NCBI GenBank assembly: GCA_934045905.1
Contig: OW203765.1
Span: 15,501,409 to 15,565,408, forward strand
DNA: 64,000 bases
Reading direction: 5' to 3'
Source of the DNA: Leuctra nigra
Lineage: Eukaryota > Arthropoda > Insecta > Plecoptera > Leuctridae
The notes beneath the pieces were generated by a model. The model was given only the letters and a program-made list of their open reading frames with translations. It did no database searches and had not been told where the DNA came from. The position numbers were made by a program, and so were the translations under genes. This document shows, piece after piece, positions 44,137 through 55,452 of this stretch (the stretch's first letter is position 1; every line of letters starts with the position of its first letter).

Positions 44137-46196
44137 TCAGCGTCCTGTACCCGGCAGTGTCGGCGATTACGTATACGTCTTCCAGATCAACGGAGGTCTC
44201 GTCGACGTGCCCGTCAACAACAACTGGAAGTTCGCCTTCATCTGTGAACAGGAGTTCTGGTGGTAGTCAGCGTCCTGTACCCGGGAGTGTCGGCGATTAC
44301 GTATACGTCTTCCAGATCAACGGTCAACGTGCCCGTCAACAACAACTGGGAGTTCGCCTTCATCTGTAAACAGGAGTTCTGGTGGTAGTCAGCGTCCTGT
44401 ACCCGGCAGTGTCGGCGACTACATCTACCTCTACCAGATCAACAGTCGACGTGCTCGTCAACAACAACTGGGAGTTCGCCTTCATCTGTGAACAGGAGTT
44501 CTGGTGGTAGTCAGCGTCCTGTACCCGGCAGTGTCGGCGACTACGGCTACGTCTACCAGATCAACGGTCGACGTGCCCGTCAACAACAACTGGAAGTTCG
44601 CCTTCATCTGTGAACAGGAGTTCTGGTGGTAGTCAGCGTCCTGTACCCGGCAGTGTCGGCGACTACGGCTACGTCTACCAGATCAACGGTCGACGTGCCC
44701 GTCAACAACAACTGGGAGTTCGCCTTCATCTGTGAACAGGAGTTCTGGTGGTAGTCAGCGTCCTGTACCCGGCAGTGTCGGCGACTACGGCTACGTCTAC
44801 CAGATCAACGGTCGACGTGCCCGTCAACAACAACTGGAAGTTCGCCTTCATCTGTGAACAGGAGTTCTGGTGGTAGTCAGCGTCCTGTACCCGGCAGTGT
44901 CGGCGATTACGTATACGTCTTCCAGATCAACGGAGGTCTCGTCGACGTGCCCGTCAACTACAACTGGGAGTTCGCCTTCATCTGTGAACAGGAGTTCTGG
45001 TGGTAGTCAGCGTCCTGTACCCGGCAGTGTCGGCGACTACGGCTACGTCTACCAGATCAGAGTTCTGGTGGTAGTCAGCGTCCTGTACCCGGCAGTGTCG
45101 GCGACTACGGCTACGTCTACCAGATCAACGGTCGACGTGCCCGTCAACAACAACTGGGAGTTCGCCTTCATCTGTGAACAGGAGTTCTGGTGGTAGTCAG
45201 CGTCCTGTACCCGGCAGTGTCGGCGACTACGGCTACGTCTACCAGATCAACGGTCGACGTGCCCGTCAACAACAACTGGGAGTTCGCCTTCATCTGGGAA
45301 CAGGAGTTCTGGTGGTAGTCAGCGTCCTGTACCCGGCAGTGTCGGCGACTACGGCTACGTCTACCAGATCAGAGTTCTGGTGGTAGTCAGCGTCCTGTAC
45401 CCGGCAGTGTCGGCGATTACGTATACGTCTTCCAGATCAACGGAGGTCTCGTCGACGTGCCCGTCAACAACAACTGGAAGTTCGCCTTCATCTGTGAACA
45501 GGAGTTCTGGTTGTAGTCAGCGTCCTGTACCCGGAAGTGTCGGCGACTACGGCTACGTCTACCAGATCAACGGTCGACGTGCCCGTCAACAACAACTGGG
45601 AGTTCGCCTTCATCTGTGAACAGGAGTTCTGGTGGTAGTCAGCGTCCTGTACCCGGCAGTGTCGGCGACTACGTCTTCGTCTACCAGATCAACAGTCGAC
45701 GTGCTCGTCAACAACAACTGGGAGTTCGCCTTCATCTGTGAACAGGAGTTCTGGTGGTAGTCAGCGTCCTGTACCCGGCAGTGTCGGCGACTACGGCTAC
45801 GTCTACCAGATCAACGGTCGACGTGCCAGTCAACAACAACTGGGAGTTCGCCTTCATCTGTGAACAGGAGTTCTGGTGGTAGTCAGCGTCCTGTACCCGG
45901 CAGTGTCAGCGACTACATCTACGTCTACCAGATCAACAGTCGACGTGCTCGTCAACAACAACTGGGAGTTCGCCTTCATCTGTGAACAGGAGTTCTGGTG
46001 GTAGTCAGCGACCTGTACCCGGGAGTGTCGGCGACTACATCTACATCTACCAGATCAACGGTCGACGTGCTCGTCAACAACAACTGGGGCCTTCATCTGT
46101 GAACAGGAGTTCTGGTGGTAGTCAGCGTCCTGTACCCGGGAGTGTCGGCGATTACGTATACGTCTACCAGATCAGAGTTCTGGTAGTAGTCTGAGT
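44137..46196 (+). repeat. tandem array derived from the last exon of lectin gene 5
   Basis: Eighteen copies of the exon 4 segment follow the genuine one. Taking cagcgtcctgtac as landmark they begin at 44138, 44268, 44390, 44512, 44634, 44756, 44878, 45008, 45076, 45198, 45320, 45388, 45518, 45640, 45762, 45884, 46006 (cagcgacctgtac) and 46123. The genuine segment starts at 44008. Spacings fall into three classes: 130 bp (as in the gene), 122 bp (8 bp lost around aggtctcg; one 117), and 68 bp (internal deletion joining cagatca to gagttctgg). The 130-bp copies keep the lectin frame through FICEQEFWW and TAG; the 122-bp copies shift it. No AATAAA lies inside; ATTAAA at 46392 and AATAAA at 46906 follow, so the array may be transcribed as 3' UTR. 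Confidence 0.95.
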
Positions 46197-47650
46197 TCTA
46201 GTTTTTTTTTAATTCCTCACCAATTTGTAGCAAAAATTCTACCACAAAACAGGCAAAATTTACACCGTTTCAAAATTACCCTTGAGTGTATAAGTTGACC
46301 AGAGTGGATCACTAGTTGATCTCCCTTTGACATTATGTTTGGGGTACCAGGTGTGATTCCTCTAAACAATCATGCCGTCCATGCTCGTGACATTAAATAT
46401 TTAGACACCTTGACAAAATACTGGAATATTTCCCAGAGCGCATGTGTTTTATAGTATGTAATTTCAATCGATATTCCCAGGACAGTTGTTATTCCTTGTA
46501 AAGAAGGTCTTGTGAAGTGACGCTTGTGATGGCTCCAGACAATGTTCCAGTTTTAAATGGAAGCAACTGCGACCTGGGATGGGAATACTTGATAAAAACA
46601 CTTTACTTTTTCGGTGAGTCTTTTCATGTAAACTTGGCCGAAGTAAAAATAGTTTTCGGACGAAACGAACTGGGCTGATAGATGTAATGAAGTCTATGCA
46701 AACTCGTCTTCTAACTATTATCTGCGCTCTGATTTCATTGATATTAACTAGGATTGATTATCAATGAACCTGAATGGCAATCCGTTTCGCTCAATTACCG
46801 TTTTTACTGTGACCAAGTGTACACGCACTTTGTCTGTTCTTCTAATGCCGGAAAGTTAAATTGTCAAAATAACTTTGATATACCGACCCTAAGTAAAATA
46901 GCTTAAATAAAAATGAATCACCAAATATTGAAGAGAAAGACCGCATCATCTTTGTACTCCTTATTCATTCCAATTGGTCAGGAAATAATACTACATCCAG
47001 ATCCAGGTTAAAATAATGCAATACGCTACAAAATAATACAAAATATAAACCAATGAAGTGAGCGCTCGGCCGTTGAATAGGTACGATTGGGCATGATGAA
47101 ATATCCATAAATGTATGTTTCTCTAACAGAATGTTTACAAGATCACTCAGATAGAGTTAGGCTCGGGTCTGAGGAGGCGAAGTATTATTATTGTTTAATT
47201 TTTGCTTCATTACTTCTTAAATAAACGCCAGTTTTGCAGCAAAAACGGGCAAAAGTATGCTCAATCGGTAAGGTTTGGTGACGAAGCCCTCAGTAACCAA
47301 TTTTAGAATTCGTTATCATTTTCTGTTGAAATCTTTGGAACAAGTTTTTATTTTTATGAGTTATTTTATGTTGTCCTGACATCCAGGGGGGGAGGCAAAC
47401 GCCCCTCTTGCCCCCCCTCACTATAGACGTCATTGTGTACGTTTTACTGTCATTGAATGGCATCTGAAAGATTTATACTTGATAAAATATTTCTATCAGG
47501 CGTGGCATATTTTCACTACCGACTATTTCACTTTCATAGAGCATGGTTATAATGTCATGCGGGCTATCACGAAAAGAAGTTGATTTTTAGCTAGTCCTAT
47601 CTCAAAGTAAAAAAAACTAAATAAAGAATATTTAAATAAATAACAAGCAA
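46197..47650. other. intergenic stretch after the lectin cluster
   Basis: Mostly A/T-rich. It includes a G/C patch at 47375-47425 (ccaggggggg ... gccccccct) typical of a transposon end, and the possible first exon listed separately. Otherwise nothing seen. Confidence 0.45.
46529..46613 (+). CDS. possible first coding exon, gene unknown
   Basis: ATG at 46529 opens a frame (MAPDNVPVLNGSNCDLGWEY...) ending at TTTTTCG/GTGAGT, a good donor. Base composition rises locally. No downstream partner exon was found before the retrotransposon at about 48.1 kb. It could be the start of a gene interrupted or continued far downstream, or chance. Confidence 0.28.
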
Positions 47651-47888
47651 TAGCCATTCTTTGGCGTTACGGGTATGACAAATCATCGCCCTACTGTTGG
47701 TAATAAAAGCCAAAATGCCAAAAACTCTCAATGCCACTCCTTATAGCAATTATATGAAATTTGGCACATAGTTGCATTGTATAAATATACACATGTATAC
47801 GAATTATGAGAGTTTAAATTGGATTATGTTGAATTGTATTAACAATAATAGGGCGATTTGTCACACCTGTAACGCCAAAGAATGGCCA
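47651..47888. mobile_element. short fold-back element
   Basis: Arms tagccattctttggcgttac and gtaacgccaaagaatggcca pair, followed by matching gacaaat and gccct blocks. About 238 bp with an A/T-rich loop. Confidence 0.75.
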
Positions 47889-48311
47889 ACAACGTAAACG
47901 TTTATCATGAATACTTTTTTCCTACAATTTTTTTCCAAATCACTTCCATAAATGTATCGTGTGGAAATAAAGGTGTCTCTACACTGTTTTTCTATTTGAG
48001 GAATTTAGATCCCTACGTAATATCTAAGCCATAACTTATCTGCCTCGTTTCAATGCAATTCAAATTTTTGTGATCCAAGATGGCTGACATGGGAGGAAGT
48101 GTGTTCTAGGTGCTCCGTGTTTTGTTTTCTTTTTGTTATTTAACCGTTAATATTTTCGAAGTTTACGCACTAGACAAGTATTAATAATAACAGTACTGTC
48201 ACTTTATGTCAAGTTGAGTGCAGTGAGTAATCCGTGTTTGCTAATAAAGATCATAGTTGAACTTCATTCGCGTGTGTATTCTGATACTGTGTGAAGTAAG
48301 TACCGACCATC

Positions 48312-49086
48312 ATGACGCGAAGCAAGGCAACGAGGCAGGTAGAGGCGGGAAACACTCAAACAAGTGCAGGTGAGCAAACACCTGTCCCCAGCACTACACC
48401 GCCAACAATGAAGGAAATGTACGAACTCATGCAAACGATGAAGGAATCTATGGACTTTATGAGCAGGCAATATGATGAAATAAAAACTGACACCACGCAA
48501 ATCAGACTTCTGTTAAGCGAAATATCTAGCTTGAAAAAGGAAAACGAAGCACTCAAAACTGAGCAGAAAACCATACTGAGTCGACTTAATGACATGGAGC
48601 AATATTCTAAGAGCTTCAATCTAGAATTCAGTGGGATTCCGGTGATGCCCAACGAAGATCCATACGACATGGTAGTGCAAACCTGTCAAGCCATTGACAG
48701 TGGAATCCACCGAAATGACATCGAATATTGCCACAGACTAAAAGAAAACATCGAGATCCGACAAGCCAGGCGGAGAACAGAAAATCACAAATCCGACGAT
48801 CATCGCCAAATTTTATTCTAGGCAAGCTAAGGATGAAATTCTAGCTTGCAAAAGAGACTATCCCAACCTCGCAACAAAAGACATCGACACCACTCTGCCT
48901 TTTTCAAAAATCTATATAAACGAACATTTAACATCAACAAACAAAAATCTCTTTTGGCTTGCTCGAAACTCGAAAAAGCATGGTTACAAATTTGCCTGGG
49001 TAAAAAATGGACGCATCAAAATTAGAAAAGATGAGAACTCGCCGATAATCAGTGTCAATGAAGTGAAAGACATCCCCACTCACTAA
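48312..49086 (+). pseudogene. ORF1 (coiled-coil RNA-binding type) of the CR1-like element, frameshifted
   Basis: It starts MTRSKATRQVEAGNTQTS. A long heptad-rich coiled coil (about residues 35-100, ISSLKKENEALKTEQ) is followed by the RNA-recognition-like part (NDMEQYSKSFNLEFSGIPV, IEYCHRL). The frame is lost near 48775 and regained in another frame (FYSRQAKDEILACKRDYP, IYINEHLTSTNKNLFWLAR), ending at 49084-49086. ORF1 proteins of this type bind element RNA. Confidence 0.75.
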
Positions 49087-49125
49087 GACTCTAAGAGTAC
49101 CAATTACCTACTTTCATCACCAACA

Positions 49126-52100
49126 ATGAATTCTTGGACAGAACTACAGGAAGAACTAACAAACTACCAAATAAAAACTATAACATGCACTAACACTGCA
49201 GATCTCAATAACATTAATAAATTCCAAGACTTCAAACTCCTCCATTTCAACATCAGAAGCATAAACAAACATTTCGACGAACTCATAGTGATTCTGAACG
49301 AAGTGACATCGGCATACGACGTGATCATTCTAACAGAGACTCAGATACAAAAAGACACATCTGACTATCAAATTCCAGGTTACCATATATTTTACTTCAA
49401 TTCAAAAATTCGACGGAATTGTTATATATGTAAAGGAATCTCTTTCTAACATATCAGTCACATTAGTGCATAGTCTCTCAGAAGCAAACGCAGGATTAAT
49501 TCGTTTCGAAATAAGCGGAGAAACTTACACCATTTTGGCAGTATACAGATCCCATCAGGAAATATAAAAAAGTTCCTAGAACAACTAAGTTCAACTCTAG
49601 AGAATATAAATGCTGTCCACAAATTCCTTGTAGGTGATATCAATATTGACATATTAGAAAACGAAACTAGACACCATAGTTTCTTAGAAATTGAATACTT
49701 AAATACTCTAGCAACAAATGGATATATTTCCTACATAAACGGCCCAACTCGAGTCACTGAAGACACACAATCTTGCATTGACCATCTCTTTATAAACACA
49801 AACAAAAATTACACTTCAAAACCAGTCATATTTCAAACAAGTATGACTGACCACTACGGTTTATCATTTTCCTGGAACTTTTCAAATAAAAACGGCAAAT
49901 TAAACAAGGACGCCCAACTAACTCACTCTATTACTAAGCAAATTATAAATTACAGTGAGCTTAAAGATAGTATCGGTAATGAAAAATGGGAAAACATATT
50001 TAATTGTACCGATCCTAATTTAGCTACCGATATGTTTATAAGTACGGTTAAAAAATATATAAGCGAATCCACTACTTATAAGTCATATATTCAAAACTCC
50101 AAATTTAAAAAAATAAACCTTGGATAACCAAAGGACTAATTACTTCTATAAGGAAAAGGGACGCGATGAGTCGAGAACTTAAAAAGGATAATATGTTTCG
50201 TCTACAAAATAATTTACCGCCAAATACTGAATTTCGCCAAAGATATAAGTTCTTTAGAAACTACCTTAATTTATTAATTAAAGATACTAAAAATAATTAC
50301 TATGCAAGCAAAATAGCAGCTGCAAATAATGATCCTAAGCTTATTTGGAAAATAATAAATGATGTAACACCAAGTGCAAAAAATAAATCAAAATCCCAGG
50401 GAATAGAAAAGCTTATTGTTAACAATAACAAAATTAACGTAAAATCAAACTCACAAGAAACTGCTGATGTCTTCGTCGATTATTTTACCTCAGTTGGACA
50501 AGAATATGCAGACAAAATAAAAAGCAACGCTCTTTATGGGAACTCTTCACTCGAAGAAGAACAATTAAATATAATGCATTCTATAAGTTTTCTACCTGTT
50601 ACTTCTGCTGAGATATACAAGACAATAATGGAACTGAAATCAAATACGTCTTGTGGTATTGATAACATTGAAGCATCAACTATAAAAATATTAGCCCAAT
50701 TTATTACTTACCCCCTGGAACACATAATAAACATATCTTTCTCAGCTGGAATTTTTCCCCAGTCATTAAAAATTGCCATCATCAAACCTATATATAAAGC
50801 AAAGGAAAAATTCAAAATTGAAAACTATCGACCTATTTCGTTATTGACTCACTTTTCTAAAATATTCGAAAAATGTATAAAAACAAGAGTCATGAGCTTT
50901 TTTGACAAATTTAACGTCCTCTCTTCGTGCCAATTTGGTTTTAGACCGAAACTCAGCACACAAGACGCTATTTATTCACTAACTTCCAGCATATCGCATT
51001 CATTAGATAATTCACAAAAACCTGTTGCCATTTTTCTCGATCTAGCTAAAGCTTTCGACACTGTGAACCACAAAAAGCTAGTTGAAAAACTTGAACGAAT
51101 TGGCATAAGAGGTGTCCCGCTGAACCTACTACAGAACTACCTTGAAAACAGAACTCAATACGTAAAAATTAATTCCTTCTTAAGTAAACCAATGACTCTT
51201 ACTTGCGGGGTCCCACAAGGGACCGTTTTAGGACCCATTCTTTTTCTTATTTACATCAACGACCTATGTAACCTTCACACTGGAGGAAAGCTGATATCCT
51301 ATGCAGACGACACAATACTTATATTTACCGACACTTCATTTGACTTAGCTATTAGTAAAGCAGAAATAGGACTAAAGAAAGTACATGCATGGTTAAACGA
51401 AAATCTGCTCAGTCTCAATTTAGCCAAAACTGTTTTCATGACTTTTTCAAACAATAAATTGCGCGTAAATAATTATCAAACACAACTTCAAATACATGAA
51501 CAAAATTGTATCGTTTCAAATTGCCCTTGTTCTTGCTACAAAATTCAAAAAGTATCACAAACCAAATATCTTGGAATTATTATCGACGAGCAGCTAAAAT
51601 GGAAGCTGCACATTGTCGCGCTTTTAAAATCAATCAGACTAATAGTATATAAATTTATTCGACTTAAACCAATATTAAATATATGTAACTTGAAGGCAGT
51701 CTACTACGCACTTGTTCAATCGCAAATCCAATACTCAATCATATCTTGGGGTAGCGCTGCTGCGACCTTCGTTAAACCACTAAATACCATACAAAAGTCA
51801 ATTATTAAAATTATGTTTAATAAACCTAGAGATTATTCACCAAACTCTATTTTTAAAGTTTCAGACACTCTTTCAATTAAACCATTATTTATACAAAGTT
51901 TACTTTTGCATACCTTCACTAAATTTGTTAATACTAAATCGACAAATCATCATCACTCTACAAGAACAGCATCATCACAAAATTTAGAAATCCCCAGGAA
52001 AAGCACATCCTTAGGACAAAGGCAAAGCGATTATCTTGGCCCCAAAATTTTTAATTCAATACCGAATTCCTTAAAGACTATTGATAATATTAAAATCTTT

Positions 52101-52208
52101 AAGAAGTGCATTAAAATTTGGCTCAAACAATTACCTCAATCCCATTGGGATACTGAATTAGATAGATGCTCATCAAAATTTTACTCCAGTAATTTAAGTT
52201 TCAATTAA
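49126..52208 (+). pseudogene. ORF2 endonuclease-reverse transcriptase of the CR1-like element, frameshifted
   Basis: The endonuclease region shows LLHFNIRSINKHFDEL, VGDINIDIL, IDHLFI and a TDHYG motif but is broken by frameshifts near 49410, 49548 and 50112. From 50166 a 680-residue frame covers the reverse transcriptase: SLKIAIIKPIYK, NYRPISLL, QFGFRPKLSTQ, FLDLAKAFDTVNH, GVPQGTVLGPILFLIY, and the catalytic YADD (near 51300). A CR1-type C-terminal part follows. All three breaks lie at or near short homopolymers, so some could be assembly errors. Expected role: target-primed reverse transcription. Confidence 0.88.
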
Positions 52209-52476
52209 TAAACAAATTATATCACATCAACTACCTATACTCCAGCTATCTTGATTTTTAATCTGTATTTAACCTACAAACTCCTCTCCCACACACAAGC
52301 ATTTTGCTTATGTGGGTATTTATTTATTTATAATGTATAATTTAACACTGTAATGTAAAACTGCTACTTTTTGTCTAGATATATTATCATAAAGTGTATT
52401 ATGTATGTATTTGTATGTAAAAACGCAAATGAATAAATACATTTTGAAATCTGAAAAAAAAATCGTGTAATTTATA

Positions 52477-52870
52477 CCCCATAAAAAACACTCCGTGTAA
52501 ATACACCAGCCAAGTCTCTTCAACTATAAAAAAATAGAAGAAATCTAAAAAATCAGCACTGAAAAGTAGTGATATCAAAAAATGGGCCAAGTCAAAACTT
52601 AATTTTAAAAACCAAAATATACTTGGCGCATCGTGTACATATAAATAGTATAGAATATGCTAAAAATCAAATTCACGTGAATATATATAATATACCTACA
52701 ATACTCTTAAAAACGATGCGCCAAGTATATTTTGGTTTTTAAAATTAAGTTTTGACTTGGCCCATTTTTTGATATCACTACTTTTCAGTGCTGATTTTTT
52801 AGATTTCTTCTATTTTTTTATAGTTGAAGAGACTTGGCTGGTGTTTTTACACGGAGTGTTTTTTATGGGG
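52477..52870. mobile_element. fold-back element of the ACACTCCGTGTAAA family
   Basis: ccccataaaaaacactccg at the left pairs with the right end gagtgttttttatgggg. Arms of about 180 bp include the gggccaagtcaaaactta and acttggcgcatcg blocks; the loop is short. Confidence 0.88.
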
Positions 52871-54350
52871 ATATCACTAATTTTTTTAGTTTATTTACAC
52901 AACTTGTAACACACATCGGAGCAACAATGACTAATTCCTTTGAAAAAATAAGCCATTTTCAATTTGGTTAGGTATACTAAGAAAAGTTGCGTTTGGTACC
53001 AAAATATGCTTAAAGTGATATTACATAAAGAAAAGCGAAAGATTCGTTCCAATAGGGCACTAGCCAAACTATCTCCCGCTAGGGTGCTGCCATCGGGGCT
53101 GTGCTAAGTGTGAAGTAAGCTGTTCGTGCCACTCAAAATTAAAACTCGCGAAACTTTATTTTGACAGCCGTAAGAAGATGTACTTACTGTTTAGATACAA
53201 AGATTTTTTACTCTAGTATAATAAAATGTGTAAAAATAAGAAGATAGTGCAATATCTAAAGCAAATTCTATTTCAATCTGAGGCGACACCCTCTCAATTG
53301 TTTTAATTGAAAGTTACACAATTCCATTAAGCAGTGAGTCAGTTGAAGAAAGCACTGGAAACAAAAATAATTCTGTGAGCTGTCATTACATGACCAAAAT
53401 ATAATTATTACACTATAATTTCTAATAATTATCCACTCTTTCGCTAAATAACCAATATCAACATGAATTCTTATAATATAACATGAAAATACGGACTGTG
53501 GGGTAAGAAATACGTTGATTTGAAAAGTACAGCCTCGACGCTAGCGCCAAAGGGGCCGATCCTGTCGTCCTAGCTTGGCATCGCCCCATCAGTCCAGCCG
53601 TTTTCGAGATATGGCATCACTTCCGGTTTAGCAATATGGCGGCTGAAATCACTGCCACCTAGAATTTACTTATATAAATGTTTTGTATCATTATAAGCCT
53701 TCTGAATATAGTTAATGTAGTAAGAGGTGATTAAAGTCAGATTCTTAATTTTTATGACGTCATTTCCGGTTTCGGTAATAGTACACTTCTTTTTAGACTA
53801 TTGATGTTCCATAAAGATGACCGTCTGAATCATTTGGCGCTAGTTTCATTCCGATCGGTCAAGCCGGTTTCGAGATATGACGTCACTTCCGGTTTCAAAA
53901 TGGCGGCTTCCGGTTGGTTTTATAAAAAGGAACCTCAGACGCCAAAAGTGCACATGTGGTAAAAATTTCAGATCGATCGGTTAAGCCGTTTAGGCTGTGG
54001 CGGTGATAGCGGTGTTTCCTGATATCATCATCATCATCATCTGAAGAAGAAGAAGAAGAAGATGAAAGTGATGTAATTTCACGATTTTCAAGGCCCTCTA
54101 GCTCGCAAATGGTATAACCTATTGTTGGCTCACTTGGAATATTTGGTAGGGGGGTCCATAGCTCCAAATTTAAATATTTCTCAACAATGTGATATTTCCT
54201 ATTTTTGAGATCCAGTAGGCCGAAAATACTATGTTGTTGCTTACAGTAAAAGTGTTTGGTCTGCTTCTCAGATTATTAGGCATTTACAGTATGTTGAGTG
54301 ATTGTGAGCGTACAGTACGACTTGGCTGGGTGGAGCGACCGCTCCACTAG
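52871..54350 (+). repeat. composite repeat following the fold-back (TGACGTCA/CTTCCGG modules)
   Basis: It continues as in the other copies: gaaaagttgcgtttggtacc, then modules with ggcatcacttccggttt and tatggcggctgaaat (53600-53640), tgacgtcatttccgg (53755) and tgacgtcacttccggttt with aaaatggcggc (53878-53905). Then come a CAT/GAA microsatellite and the ggagcgaccgctcc hairpin end (54331-54350). An insertion of about 540 bp (about 53050-53590), absent from sister copies, interrupts it. Confidence 0.8.
53050..53590. other. unidentified insertion within the composite repeat
   Basis: In sister copies ttcg..ccaat-cgg runs straight into tccagccgtttt. Here about 540 bp intervene, starting gcactagccaaactatc and ending cttggcatcgcccc. 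No TIRs, tail or open frame recognised. Confidence 0.5.
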
Positions 54351-54361
54351 ATTAATCTAGT

Positions 54362-55015
54362 ACAATACAATGTGTAAGAGCTTTCAGCCGCCATTTTAAA
54401 AACCGGAAGTGATGCCATATCTCGAAATCGGCTGGACCTATTGGAACGATGCTTTCGCAATTCTTCATGGCATATCACTTTAAGTTTATATTTAGCTCCA
54501 AACAATATTTTTCTTAGTAACTAATTCGGAAATAGCGTATTTTTTTAAAGGAATTAGTCATTGTTGCCCCAATAAGTTTTACAAGTTGTGTAAATAAACT
54601 AAACAAATTAGTGATATCCCCATAAAAAACACTCCGTGTAAAAAAAACAGCCAAGTCTCTTCAACTAAAAAAAATTATGAAATCTAAAAATTCTGCACTG
54701 AAACGTAGTGATATCAAAAAATGAGCAAAGTCAAAACTTTATTTGAAAATTAAAAAATACTTGGCGCATCGTTTTTTTAGGGCATTGTAGGTATACTATA
54801 AGTATATGTATTTATATCTAGCCTATACTTCTTAGCTATTTATTTACACGATGCGCCAAGTATTTTTTAATTTTCAAATAAAGTTTTGACTTGGCTCATT
54901 TTTTGATATCACTACGTTTCAGTGCAGAATTTTTAGATTTCATAATTTTTTTTAGTTGAAGAGACTTGGCTGTTTTTTTACACGGAGTGTTTTTTATTGG
55001 GATAATTATTTACAT
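54362..55015 (-). mobile_element. inverted copy of the composite with fold-back 54618-55001
   Basis: The cagccgccatttt and accggaagtgatgccatatc blocks appear here in reverse order to 52871-54350. They are followed by gcaattctt..., ggaattagtcattgttgc and the fold-back core (ccccataaaaaacactccg ... gagtgttttttattggg). Arms match well. Confidence 0.8.
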
Positions 55016-55452
55016 TAACATACCTTTTAATCTCATAATTTTCATTTTTTATTGATACAAATCTATCTGGTACATTTAAAATCAATCCTCTTTCTTTGTT
55101 ATAAAAGTCTGGTACTAAGGAACAAAATATCCTGATTATGCCATATATATATATATATATGTCGATTATGCAAATTATGTTGACAAACGTCTGGTACAGC
55201 CAAGTTCGTTACTTCGCAGTCCAGTCTCGAAGCAACCCAAACTGCACAGAGGGAATTTGTGTTGACTTCCAGCAAAAGTTGTCATCAAATGTTAGTATAT
55301 AACATGATCTGGTTCACTGACTCTCGAATTGATCTCTAATGCATGAGGGTAGTCAACACAACTACCAGCTGTGTATTGCGGGCTGCGTGCCCATTCGAGC
55401 TCAAGGGGACCCTGACTGGCTTCTTTTGACTCTCACTGTACGTGTTGAAGGT
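55016..55452. other. region upstream of the odorant receptor
   Basis: It contains a (TA)n run at 55144-55160. An upstream in-frame ATG exists at 55339. No clear core promoter identified. Confidence 0.4.

Larger units (their letters stand above)
48080..52463 (+). mobile_element. CR1-like non-LTR retrotransposon, decayed
   Basis: ORF1 and an endonuclease/reverse-transcriptase ORF2 are followed by a 3' tail (gaataaatacattttgaaat) and a short A run at 52454-52462. The 5' end is only guessed (about 48080). Several frameshifts. No target duplication found with confidence. A fold-back element starts about 14 bp after its tail. Confidence 0.85.

Noticed and set aside
44027..46194. Long open frames across the lectin-exon array suggesting a repeat protein
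   Set aside because: They arise from reading the tandem monomers in shifted frames, and each meets the repeated TAG or a frameshift; the real coding exon ends at 44136.
53895..54167. 90-residue minus-strand frame with a Ser/Asp run
   Set aside because: The Ser/Asp run is the CAT/GAA microsatellite of the composite repeat read in reverse.
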